This document shows positions 15,749-22,899 of a stretch of DNA of 22,899 nucleotides, in pieces; position 1 is the stretch's first letter, and each line of letters opens with the position of its first letter. The notes under the pieces are model-generated. The model was not told where the DNA came from and ran no database searches. It saw only the letters and a list, made by a program, of their open reading frames with translations. The position numbers and the translations under genes are program-made. Origin of the DNA: CAYRTD01 sp964426915 (GTDB lineage Bacteria; Bacteroidota; Bacteroidia; Bacteroidales; GCA-2748055); assembly GCA_964426915.1 (NCBI GenBank), contig CAYRTD010000059.1, positions 1 through 22,899 on the forward strand, given 5' to 3'.

Positions 15749-16804
15749 ATGAGAGTATTAATTACAGGAACTGCCGGGTTTATTGGATTTCATCTCGCTA
15801 ACAGACTGGCATCGGCTGGTCATGAGGTTTTGGGTATAGATAGTATTAACGACTATTATGATGTTAAATTAAAAATTGACAGATTAAAGTTTTCCGGTTT
15901 CGATCTGAAGGATGAGAGTTTTAATGAAGAACATCTTGTCAGTAAAAAATTTGACAGCTATCGGTTCAGTAAAATTAAACTGGAGGAGAAAGATAAACTC
16001 CTGAACCTTTTTGAATATTTCAAACCTGAGATTGTGGTTAATCTTGCGGCCCAGGCAGGGGTGAGATATAGCCTCACCAATCCTGAAGCCTATATTGATT
16101 CGAACATTACAGGTTTTCTGAACATCCTTGAATGTTGTAGACGATATCCGGTTAAGCACTTACTTTACGCCAGTAGCTCCAGTGTGTATGGTTTGAATAA
16201 AAATATGCCCTTCTCTGTGAAAAGCAATGTTGATCATCCTGTAAGCCTTTACGCAGCCAGTAAGAAGTCGAATGAGTTGATGGCCCACACCTATAGTCAT
16301 TTGTTTAAGGTGCCTTCTACCGGATTGCGTTTTTTTACGGTTTATGGACCCTGGGGAAGACCTGATATGGCTCTTTTCCTTTTTACCAAAGCTATTCTGG
16401 AAGGAAAGCCCATTCGTGTATTTAATCACGGAAAAATGGAAAGGGATTTTACCTACATAGATGATATTGTAAGCGGAATTGAAAAAATACTACTCAATCC
16501 CCCTGTGGAAGATAAAGGCTGGAATCCCCTGGATCCGGATCCCTCATCTTCATCTGCTCCCTACCGGATTTATAATATTGGTAATAATAACCCTGTGCCT
16601 CTACTCGACTTTATTCAGGCCATTGAAAAGAAGACCGGAAAGGAAGCCATTATGCAAATGGAAGATATTCAGCCGGGTGATGTAGTTAAGACCTGGGCTG
16701 ATGTACAGAGCCTGATAGATCATTATGATTATAAACCGAAGACAAAAGTTGAGGAAGGAATACAGCACTTTGTTAGCTGGTACCGCAATTATTATAAATG
16801 CTAA
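15749..16804 (+). CDS. UDP-glucuronate 4-epimerase-like NAD-dependent epimerase
   Basis: This is a 351-residue extended short-chain dehydrogenase. The NAD motif GxxGxxG is at residues 7-13 (GTAGFIG), the catalytic YxxxK at Tyr168-Lys172 (YAASKK), and the Ser cluster ASSSSVYG at 141-148. The segments AQAGVRYSLTNPEAY and YGPWGRPDMALFLFTKAI are typical of UDP-GlcA 4-epimerases, which make UDP-galacturonate for surface polysaccharides. Its ATG lies about 15 bp past the end of a composite repeat, so its promoter must lie within or across that repeat. It ends 2 bp from the convergent SirB1-like gene. No other polysaccharide gene is adjacent. Confidence 0.9.
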   Translation: MRVLITGTAGFIGFHLANRLASAGHEVLGIDSINDYYDVKLKIDRLKFSGFDLKDESFNEEHLVSKKFDSYRFSKIKLEEKDKLLNLFEYFKPEIVVNLAAQAGVRYSLTNPEAYIDSNITGFLNILECCRRYPVKHLLYASSSSVYGLNKNMPFSVKSNVDHPVSLYAASKKSNELMAHTYSHLFKVPSTGLRFFTVYGPWGRPDMALFLFTKAILEGKPIRVFNHGKMERDFTYIDDIVSGIEKILLNPPVEDKGWNPLDPDPSSSSAPYRIYNIGNNNPVPLLDFIQAIEKKTGKEAIMQMEDIQPGDVVKTWADVQSLIDHYDYKPKTKVEEGIQHFVSWYRNYYKC

Positions 16805-16806
16805 TA

Positions 16807-17664
16807 CTACTCTTTCTGAACAATCTTTAGTAAAGCGCCTATTTCGCGCATTTTATCTGTATAACCCAGTTTTTCATAGGAAAAAAGGAGATTTCTGATA
16901 ACCCTCTCAATAGTCGTTGAGTTTGAGCAGGGAATATAGTATTCCTTTCTGGGTTCGAGCTTTTGCTGATGAAGAAAATTATCAATATCCTTTTTGCTCA
17001 GTACATTACCTCTGTTATATGGATTAATGTAAAAAAGGACTCCTGTCCCGTCATCTTCAAAATGTGGGTCGGTGTAGGCAAGTATATAGTTCAGAGGCAG
17101 GTTTATTCCGTGTACCGGCAAACCCAGCTTACGGGCAACAGCCGAATAAATGATGGAAAGAGAGATGGGATTCCCTTTCCGGGTTTCAAGAACCTGATTG
17201 ATATAGGAATTCCGCGGAGAATAAAAATTACTGGTATTTCTCGAGAATTTGTTGATAGCAAAAAGTATGTGATTGATCACTCTTACTTTTTCAAGAGCCG
17301 TCAGATTATCATGAAATTCCAGCCAAATCTCTTTTCGGAGAGCTTCGATTTGCTGCTCAATTTCAGAGAAATATAAATCGGGGTACTGATATTTTGCAAT
17401 CAGAAATGCACCATAAAGCAGATCATCACTGCCGGAATTCTCCCATTTTATTAATTCCGCTTTAATAAAATTGAACTGAATATCCTGAATGAGCTCTTCG
17501 ATCTTCTGTTGTAATGATTGATCAAGCGAAGTTTCCCATGCCCGTTCCAGGCTGGGAATGACACCCGTTCCCTTTTCCCTGATTTTCTCGGATACTGCTT
17601 CATGGACCCTTTCATCGGGGTCTTCAAGAAGATTAATTAATGCTATGATCTCTTTATCTTTCAT
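16807..17664 (-). CDS. SirB1/transglutaminase-like protein
   Basis: This 285-residue protein has a helical HEAT-like N-terminus (residues 1-60) and a central SirB1-type transglutaminase-core-2 region with the signature TRKGNPISLSIIYSAVARKL at about residues 162-181. The usual second-half motif around a GH dipeptide reads NLPLNYILAY here. I also see no clear cysteine at the nucleophile position, since the equivalent stretch is GNPISLSI, so a catalytic triad is doubtful. The C-terminal helices look TPR-like. The gene starts 12 bp after the nucleoside phosphorylase gene, suggesting one operon. Cellular role unknown. Confidence 0.78.
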   Translation of the reverse strand: MKDKEIIALINLLEDPDERVHEAVSEKIREKGTGVIPSLERAWETSLDQSLQQKIEELIQDIQFNFIKAELIKWENSGSDDLLYGAFLIAKYQYPDLYFSEIEQQIEALRKEIWLEFHDNLTALEKVRVINHILFAINKFSRNTSNFYSPRNSYINQVLETRKGNPISLSIIYSAVARKLGLPVHGINLPLNYILAYTDPHFEDDGTGVLFYINPYNRGNVLSKKDIDNFLHQQKLEPRKEYYIPCSNSTTIERVIRNLLFSYEKLGYTDKMREIGALLKIVQKE

Positions 17665-17676
17665 TACCTGTAAACA

Positions 17677-18564
17677 CTAGTCTTGCAAATCCTTTGCAAT
17701 ACGATCCAGTGTGAATGATATCAAATCCTGTACCACGCTTTTATGATCTTTAACAAATTCTCCGGTGATTCTGTTTGCAATAACGGAACAAATACAAATC
17801 GCCCTGTGTCCGAGTAATGCGCTGAGTCCAAAAAGGGCAGAACTCTCCATTTCATAATTAATTATCCGCAAGCCTCCAAAAGAAAAGTTGTGCATTTTAT
17901 CATTAAGGTCAGGGTCGGTTACCGGTAAACGCAGTCTTCGCCCCTGTGGTCCGTAAAATCCGGGAGAAGAAAGGGTAATGCCCGAGAAAACATTTTGATT
18001 GAGAACATCGAAAAGCTGATCATCGGATTTTACAAAATAGGGAACAGGCCGTTTATCAAACCATTCAGTATGGGTTACAAAAGCTTTTTCTATTTTTTCT
18101 TCACATACCGAAAATCCATCACGGTAAAAGTGTATCAGCCCGTCAAAACCTGCTGCCATCCTTGTCAGTACGAAGCTTCCAGGAACCAGTTCTTCCTGTA
18201 ATCCCCCTGTTGTGCCAATTCTGATAATATTCAGTTTTTTTTGTTCTTCACGGATTAACCTTTTATCCAGGTCAATATTTACCACTGCATCCAGTTCATT
18301 GAGCACTATATCAATATTGTCGGTACCAATTCCTGTGGAAATAACGGTTAATCGCCTTCCTTTATAATATCCGGTGTGTGTGACAAACTCTCTGTTTTCT
18401 ATTTTAATATCGATCTTTTCAAAAAAAGAAGAAACTGTTTTTACGCGACCGGGATCTCCAACCAGGATCACGGTGTCTGCAACATGCTCTCTTCTGAGAT
18501 TCAAATGATAAATACTGTTGTCCGGATTTAATATCAGTTCTGAATTTGCTAATTTGTTTGACAT
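17677..18564 (-). CDS. Nucleoside phosphorylase, uridine-phosphorylase-like
   Basis: This 295-residue cytosolic enzyme of the PNP/UDP family splits nucleosides with phosphate to base and ribose-1-phosphate for salvage. The phosphate-binding GDPGRV is at residues 36-41, followed by STGIGTDN (77-84), RIGTTGG (115-121) and the ribose-site motif NYEMESSALFGL at about 226. The motifs resemble E. coli Udp (GDPDRV, RIGTTGA, NYEMESA). The insert GFDGLIHFYRDG and the GFYGPQGRRLRLP segment leave the base preference open. A promoter-like TATTTTTG lies at 18588-18595. Confidence 0.9.
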   Translation of the reverse strand: MSNKLANSELILNPDNSIYHLNLRREHVADTVILVGDPGRVKTVSSFFEKIDIKIENREFVTHTGYYKGRRLTVISTGIGTDNIDIVLNELDAVVNIDLDKRLIREEQKKLNIIRIGTTGGLQEELVPGSFVLTRMAAGFDGLIHFYRDGFSVCEEKIEKAFVTHTEWFDKRPVPYFVKSDDQLFDVLNQNVFSGITLSSPGFYGPQGRRLRLPVTDPDLNDKMHNFSFGGLRIINYEMESSALFGLSALLGHRAICICSVIANRITGEFVKDHKSVVQDLISFTLDRIAKDLQD

Positions 18565-18587
18565 AAATACATTCTGTTTTATATATA

Positions 18588-18595
18588 CAAAAATA
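18588..18595 (-). promoter_or_regulatory. -7 element for the nucleoside phosphorylase operon
   Basis: The minus strand reads TATTTTTG, an exact TAnnTTTG match, 24 nt upstream of the ATG. The -33 area overlaps the inverted repeat at 18614-18632. Confidence 0.55.
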
Positions 18596-18613
18596 AGACT
18601 ATTTTTGCAGTAT

Positions 18614-18632
18614 CATGATCAATATGATCATG
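18614..18632. promoter_or_regulatory. Inverted repeat in a divergent promoter region, possible operator
   Basis: CATGATCA (18614-18621) and TGATCATG (18625-18632) form a perfect 8-bp dyad with a 3-nt spacer. It lies in the 95-bp gap between the divergent phosphorylase and prohibitin genes and near the expected -33 position of the former. It could be an operator, but no regulator gene is linked. Confidence 0.4.
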
Positions 18633-18659
18633 GTTTATAAACAATTAATTTAGAATATT

Positions 18660-19478
18660 ATGAACAAAAAAGGTCAATCGCTAATAATTGGGGGTGTCGT
18701 TATATTATTCATTGTCATCATTTTTGGAAGTAACATGTTTTATACGATTAAACCAGGTGAACGTGCAGTAATTTTTAAAAAATTTACAACCGGTCTGGTA
18801 AAAGACAAAATTTATGATCCTGGATTTCATATTATTGCTCCCTGGAATGAATTGATTAAATACAATGTCAGGGAACAGAGAACTGAGGAAACAATGGATG
18901 TGCTCGATAAAAATGGTCTTACACTTGCCGTGGATGTATTTGTCAGATACAATCCGGTTATTGAAAAGATAGGTTTTCTTCATGAAGAAATTGGTACTGA
19001 ATATGTCACCATTATAGTAATTCCTGAAGTAAGATCAGCAGTACGGAGAATAATGGGTAAATATGCAGCAGAAGAGATCTATTCAACCCGTCGTGCGGAA
19101 GTTGAAGACGAAATTAAATCTGAAACAGCTGCAGTTCTTAATAAAAAGCATCTTTTCATGCAGGAACTTCTTATCCGCTCCATAAAACTTCCAGAGCAAC
19201 TGAAAACGGCAATCGAAATGAAATTAAAACAGGAGCAGGAAGCTCTTGCATATCAGTTTCGTCTCGACAGAGAAGAAAGTGAAGCGGAAAGAAGAAGGAT
19301 CGAGGCTGAAGGTATTGCTGCATTTAACCGTATTATCACTGCATCTCTTACAGACAGAGTTCTTAAGCAAAGGGGTATTGAAGCCACAATAAAGCTTGCT
19401 GAATCTCCAAATGCAAAAGTAATTGTTATTGGATCGGGTGAAGAGGGACTGCCCCTGATACTCGGAGGGTCGAATTAG
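18660..19478 (+). CDS. Prohibitin-family SPFH membrane protein
   Basis: This 272-residue protein has a single N-terminal membrane anchor (about residues 8-27). A prohibitin-type SPFH domain follows (FYTIKPGERAVIFKKFTTGL, PGFHIIAPWNELIKYNVREQ), then an alpha-helical coiled-coil region rich in Glu and Arg (about 190-225) and a hydrophobic end (AKVIVIGSGEEGLPLILGG). SPFH proteins form ring or cage scaffolds in membranes and often work with proteases such as FtsH. No protease gene is adjacent, so the partner is unknown. Length and domain order fit the family. Confidence 0.92.
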   Translation: MNKKGQSLIIGGVVILFIVIIFGSNMFYTIKPGERAVIFKKFTTGLVKDKIYDPGFHIIAPWNELIKYNVREQRTEETMDVLDKNGLTLAVDVFVRYNPVIEKIGFLHEEIGTEYVTIIVIPEVRSAVRRIMGKYAAEEIYSTRRAEVEDEIKSETAAVLNKKHLFMQELLIRSIKLPEQLKTAIEMKLKQEQEALAYQFRLDREESEAERRRIEAEGIAAFNRIITASLTDRVLKQRGIEATIKLAESPNAKVIVIGSGEEGLPLILGGSN

Positions 19479-19569
19479 AGCTGGGATGTCTGAAATGTGT
19501 TTTTTAGTTTTGGGTTCTTTTAAAAGATAAATGCTTTTTGACAGCCTCGGACACTAATTAGGGAAATGA

Positions 19570-22005
19570 ATGTTGAAAAAATTAGTTAGTATTTTAATTG
19601 CATTTTTGTTTATTTTATCATCCGGGCTCAATGCTAAACCCGCAAAAAAGCAGGTTGAGGCACTGAGAACCGGTAATGCTCCTGAAATAGATGCATACCT
19701 GAATGACCCCGTTTGGGATCATGGGGAAGCCGCAGGCGGGTTTACACAGGTCTCTCCCTACAATGGGAAGCCTGGTAAAATGAAGACTGAGGTTAAATTC
19801 GTTTATAACGACGAGGCAATCTATATTGGGGCTATGCTTTATGATACCAGTCCCGACAGTATTACAACGTATCTTTCCAGGCGCGACGATCATTCCTTAT
19901 CAGATTATTTTGGTATATACCTGGATCCTTTCAATGACGGCCTGATTGCATACGGTTTTTTTGTTACTGCCGCAGGAGTACAGTCTGATATGCGGTCAGT
20001 CTCCGGTTCCAGCGATATGGTGGATGAAAGATGGGATGCGGTTTGGGAAAGTGCAGTCAGGATTGTAGATGAAGGATGGATAGTAGAGATGAAAATCCCT
20101 TATTCATCCCTGAGATTTCCTTCAGGAAATCACCGGGACTGGGGAATGAACATATTCAGAAGCATTCGCCGTTACCGGGAACTCTCGGCCTGGAATTACG
20201 TTAACCAGGAGGAGAACAGTACCAATGCCCAGGCGGGTATTCTTGCCGGCCTTATGGATATTAAACCTCCTGTCCGTCTTTCTGTCAATCCTTATGCAGC
20301 CACATATGTGAATAAGTACAAAGCCGCTGAAAACGCTGGCTATTCAGTAAAAGGAGGCCTTGATCTGAAATATGGTATTAGTGAAAGTTTCACCCTCGAC
20401 ATGATGCTGATACCGGATTTCGGTCAGGTGGAATCGGATGATGAAATTTTGAATCTTACTCCCTTTGAAACATATTACGATGAAAAGCGCGGATTTTTCA
20501 TGGAGGGAAATGAGCTTTTTGAAAGAGCGGATATTTTTTATTCAAGAAGGATAGGTTCGACTCCTGAAGGTTTCTATCAGGTGAAAGAAAAGCTTCGTGA
20601 AAATGAATTTATAAAGACTAATCCCGGTGAGACTCAAATTCTGAATGCTACCAAAATAAGCGGGAAGTCCCGGTCAGGAATAAGTGCTGGTTTTCTGAAT
20701 GCTATGACCAGACCTGTATATGCCGAAATTGAGGACTCACTTACAGGTAAAACAAGGTTGATGAATACACAGGAATTCAGGAATTATAATGTTTCCGTTC
20801 TGGAAAAATCGCTTCCTAATAATTCTTATGTTAGTATTATTAATACCAATGTATTTGGTGCGAATACTCCATATCTGGCAAATGTGACCGGGCTTGATAC
20901 GAAAATTTCCAACAGGGAAAACTCCCATGCATTGTTCTTAAAATCTGCTTATAGCGGGAGAAGAGATCATGCAGGCAGTTATGACGACGGATTGTTTTAT
21001 GATATGTCTTTTGCCCGTATCAGAGGCAATTTCCTCTGGAGCTTCAGACAACGCATGGAGACCGATAATTACAATCCAAACGATATGGGTTTTATTAGAG
21101 CTAACAATGAATTTTCAAATAGCCTTTCTTTGGATTATAATATTTATGAGCCTTTCTGGAAGATCCTGAGATTATACAACAGCTTTTTTGTGAACTATTC
21201 AACACTTTATAAGCCTTTTGAGTTTTCCAGGTTTTACCTTGGAATGAGAAATTCGGTTACTTTCAGGAACTATCTTTTTTCAGGACTAACCTTATACTAC
21301 CAGCCGGAATCTTTCGATTGGTATGAACCCAGAGTGCAGGGACGGAAATTCATCACCCCGGGATATATTTACGGCAGAGCTTTTATTTCTTCCGATTACA
21401 GGAAAACTTTTGCTATCGATGCCGATATCACCCACAAAAGATCTTTTGAACATGACTCAAAATTTTTTGGATTTGGTTTGGGACCAAGGATCCGGATCAA
21501 TGATAAGTTTTTTGTGGTATATAATTTCGAGAATAATATTCATGTTAACCTGCCTGGATATATCAGACATACAAAAACCGGAGACAGTATTTATTTTGGT
21601 CTGAGGGATATGAACACCTATATAAACACCTTCAACGCAGATTATACCTTTAACAATAAATCATCCTTAGGTTTAAGAGTAAGACATTACTGGTCATATC
21701 TTGAGTATAATACTTACTTTTTGTTGAACGCACAGGGCAGGCTGGATCCTGCAGAGCATTTCTCAGAACCGGGGAGGAATTATAATGCCTTTAATATCGA
21801 CATGGTTTACAGTTGGTTTTTTGCTCCGGGAAGTGAAATAAGCCTTGTATGGAAAAATGCCCTTGAAGCAGATGAGAAAATGATACAGGACAGCTATACG
21901 GAGAATTTCAAAAATGCCTTGAGTGCTCCCATGTTTAACAGTATTTCATTAAAGATCCTTTATTACCTGGATTATAATCAGTTGAAGAAAAAGTTTGCCG
22001 GATAG
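19570..22005 (+). CDS. DUF5916 outer-membrane protein with N-terminal CBM9-like domain
   Basis: The 811-residue protein has a signal peptide (MLKKLVSILIAFLFILSSGL, cleavage near NAKA-type residues). A family 9 carbohydrate-binding-like beta sandwich follows at roughly residues 30-225 (EIDAYLNDPVWDHGEAAGGF, WDAVWESAVRIVDEGWIVEM, IPYSSLRFP). The rest is rich in aromatic, alternating strands typical of a beta barrel (DYNIYEPFWKILRLYNSFFV and later). This is the DUF5916 layout, common in Bacteroidota and of unproven function. It begins 91 bp after the prohibitin gene and seems to stand alone, with no SusCD pair or protease gene nearby. Confidence 0.86.
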   Translation: MLKKLVSILIAFLFILSSGLNAKPAKKQVEALRTGNAPEIDAYLNDPVWDHGEAAGGFTQVSPYNGKPGKMKTEVKFVYNDEAIYIGAMLYDTSPDSITTYLSRRDDHSLSDYFGIYLDPFNDGLIAYGFFVTAAGVQSDMRSVSGSSDMVDERWDAVWESAVRIVDEGWIVEMKIPYSSLRFPSGNHRDWGMNIFRSIRRYRELSAWNYVNQEENSTNAQAGILAGLMDIKPPVRLSVNPYAATYVNKYKAAENAGYSVKGGLDLKYGISESFTLDMMLIPDFGQVESDDEILNLTPFETYYDEKRGFFMEGNELFERADIFYSRRIGSTPEGFYQVKEKLRENEFIKTNPGETQILNATKISGKSRSGISAGFLNAMTRPVYAEIEDSLTGKTRLMNTQEFRNYNVSVLEKSLPNNSYVSIINTNVFGANTPYLANVTGLDTKISNRENSHALFLKSAYSGRRDHAGSYDDGLFYDMSFARIRGNFLWSFRQRMETDNYNPNDMGFIRANNEFSNSLSLDYNIYEPFWKILRLYNSFFVNYSTLYKPFEFSRFYLGMRNSVTFRNYLFSGLTLYYQPESFDWYEPRVQGRKFITPGYIYGRAFISSDYRKTFAIDADITHKRSFEHDSKFFGFGLGPRIRINDKFFVVYNFENNIHVNLPGYIRHTKTGDSIYFGLRDMNTYINTFNADYTFNNKSSLGLRVRHYWSYLEYNTYFLLNAQGRLDPAEHFSEPGRNYNAFNIDMVYSWFFAPGSEISLVWKNALEADEKMIQDSYTENFKNALSAPMFNSISLKILYYLDYNQLKKKFAG

Positions 22006-22040
22006 TTTACTTTTCTTATTCATAACAGGCTGTCATTTTT

Positions 22041-22048
22041 TATATTTG
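22041..22048 (+). promoter_or_regulatory. Promoter of the DUF4293 gene
   Basis: TATATTTG matches the -7 consensus exactly. TTATTC lies 19 nt upstream in the -33 position. Transcription would start near 22055, about 12 nt before the ATG. Confidence 0.58.
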
Positions 22049-22066
22049 TAAAAAAAACTTACTTCG

Positions 22067-22531
22067 ATGATACAAAGGATTCAAAGTATATATCTTCTTG
22101 CGGCAACTCTATTATTCTTTTTTATGCTGAATAATCCCCTTGCCGAGATCGTTAGTACTGAAAATATGATAATTGAGTTGAACTATTTGCAAACCGAGGC
22201 AGTAACGCCGGATGACTATGAACCTCATTCCGTATGGCCGCTTACGGTTCTTATTATTTCCATAATGGTACTCGGAATAATCGCCATTTTCCTTTATAAG
22301 AAGAGAGTCCTTCAGATGCGTTTTTGTTTGTTCAATATTTTCCTGATGTTCGGACTGGTGGCAATGATATATTATTATGCAAAACTTGCTCCCATAGGAA
22401 TTGAGCGGGCTGAAACTGTTTTTCTCTGGCCGATCGTAGTGCCTTTTATATCTATTATACTTACCTATTTAGCTCTGAAATCAATCCAGAAAGATGATGC
22501 ACTGGTTAAGTCATGGGAACGGTTAAGGTAA
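22067..22531 (+). CDS. DUF4293 integral membrane protein
   Basis: This is a 154-residue protein with four membrane helices: about residues 7-24, 62-81, 87-105 and 120-138. It carries the family's characteristic opening MIQRIQSIYLLAATLLFF. DUF4293 proteins are restricted mainly to Bacteroidota and have no known function. A short acidic loop lies between helices 1 and 2. In many Bacteroidota the gene neighbours translation or transcription genes, but here it sits between the DUF5916 gene and a repeat cluster. Confidence 0.85.
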   Translation: MIQRIQSIYLLAATLLFFFMLNNPLAEIVSTENMIIELNYLQTEAVTPDDYEPHSVWPLTVLIISIMVLGIIAIFLYKKRVLQMRFCLFNIFLMFGLVAMIYYYAKLAPIGIERAETVFLWPIVVPFISIILTYLALKSIQKDDALVKSWERLR

Positions 22532-22539
22532 AGCTGTTA

Positions 22540-22828
22540 AGAACCGCCGCCATCTGACGGTGAGATCAGCGAAGCTAAAGTTTGATATTAAGGTGCTCAT
22601 AGGAGTTAGTCGATAATGTTTGTGTATTATCTAGTAAGTCATACCGATTAATCGGTATTGGTGAGAGTGTAAGTAGCGCCTGTCAATAGAGTCGAGTGTC
22701 TGTTCCGATAGCTATCGGGATAAATGTTCAAGATCAAGGCGCGGTCACGCCTGTCCGCGGTACTCCGGGAAATACCGCTTAAAATAAACATTGGATGAGT
22801 ATTTTGGACATTATGGACAGACTCTAAA
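22540..22828 (+). repeat. Composite structured repeat, copy 3
   Basis: Starting just after the DUF4293 stop, this holds in order: a degenerate CCGCC...GACGGTGAGATCAGCGAAG hairpin segment; the 75-nt module with the perfect 18-bp palindrome ATACCGATTAATCGGTAT (module 22605-22679); the 52-nt module (22678-22729) with CCGATAGCTATCGG; a GC-rich zone; and the end GGACATTATGGACAG (22806-22820). That end is an exact reverse match of 15447-15461. The unit 22678-22825 has imperfect inverted ends, GCCTGTCAATAGAGTC and the reverse of GGACATTATGGACAGAC. No protein is encoded. Confidence 0.85.
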
Positions 22829-22830
22829 TA

Positions 22831-22899
22831 GTGTCTGTCAATAGAGTCGGGTGTCTGGATCATAACCGAATCCGCCAAATGGCGGTGAGCTCAGCGAAG
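22831..22899 (+). repeat. Structured repeat, copy 4, cut by the window edge
   Basis: It begins GTGTCTGTCAATAGAGTCGG directly after copy 3. It continues through the 43-nt block 22857-22899, which is shared with copy 1 (2355-2397, one mismatch). Two units are thus in head-to-tail array here, and the sequence runs off the window. Confidence 0.8.

Noticed and set aside
22648..22878. A 76-codon minus-strand frame in the right-hand repeat array
   Set aside because: It overlaps the palindromes and the array units entirely; an artefact of the repeat.

Overview
The window looks like chromosomal DNA of a Bacteroidota bacterium, probably Bacteroidales or Marinilabiliales. The evidence is family content (DUF4293, DUF5916, an AsmA protein with a long C-terminal tail, SPFH/prohibitin, zapA next to an RNA gene and rny), AT-rich intergenic DNA, and several intergenic copies of TAnnTTTG, the -7 element of the Bacteroidota housekeeping sigma factor. 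I see no phage, integrase, transposase, CRISPR array, tRNA or rRNA. The placement is my inference from sequence alone.

Layout. 1-195: a long palindrome downstream of the cytochrome c genes. 196-2228 (minus): a resB/ccsA pair for cytochrome c maturation. 2259-2729: intergenic DNA with a structured repeat. 2730-5519 (plus): AsmA-family envelope protein. 5743-6090 (minus): ribosomal protein L19 with its own promoter and terminator. 6205-7920 (minus): secreted C69 dipeptidase. 7921-8755: a large gene-free gap with a tandem repeat, a strong terminator and promoter-like sites, together a candidate small RNA. 8756-9901 (minus): YqhD-like iron/zinc alcohol dehydrogenase. 10062-12899 (minus): an M23 peptidase followed by AnmK, a likely cell-wall turnover and recycling unit. 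13031-15443 (plus): small coiled-coil protein, ZapA, a 6S-like RNA and RNase Y. 15444-15748: a composite structured repeat. 15749-16804 (plus): UDP-glucuronate epimerase-like enzyme. 16807-18564 (minus): nucleoside phosphorylase and a SirB1-like protein. 18660-19478 (plus): prohibitin-family protein. 19570-22005 (plus): DUF5916 outer-membrane protein. 22067-22531 (plus): DUF4293 membrane protein. 22532-22899: further copies of the structured repeat, running off the window.

Most genes are housekeeping or envelope functions and look intact. The parts not explained by ordinary annotation are noncoding: (a) a mosaic family of hairpin-rich intergenic repeats with MITE-like ends, whose modules are nearly identical between 15.5 kb and 22.7 kb but inverted and permuted; (b) a candidate short RNA at about 8.35-8.61 kb, made of a 12-13 nt tandem repeat ending in an intrinsic terminator and preceded by a sigma-54-like site; (c) a 6S-like RNA between zapA and rny with two adjacent UUCG-capped hairpins; (d) a 102-bp near-perfect palindrome at the left end.
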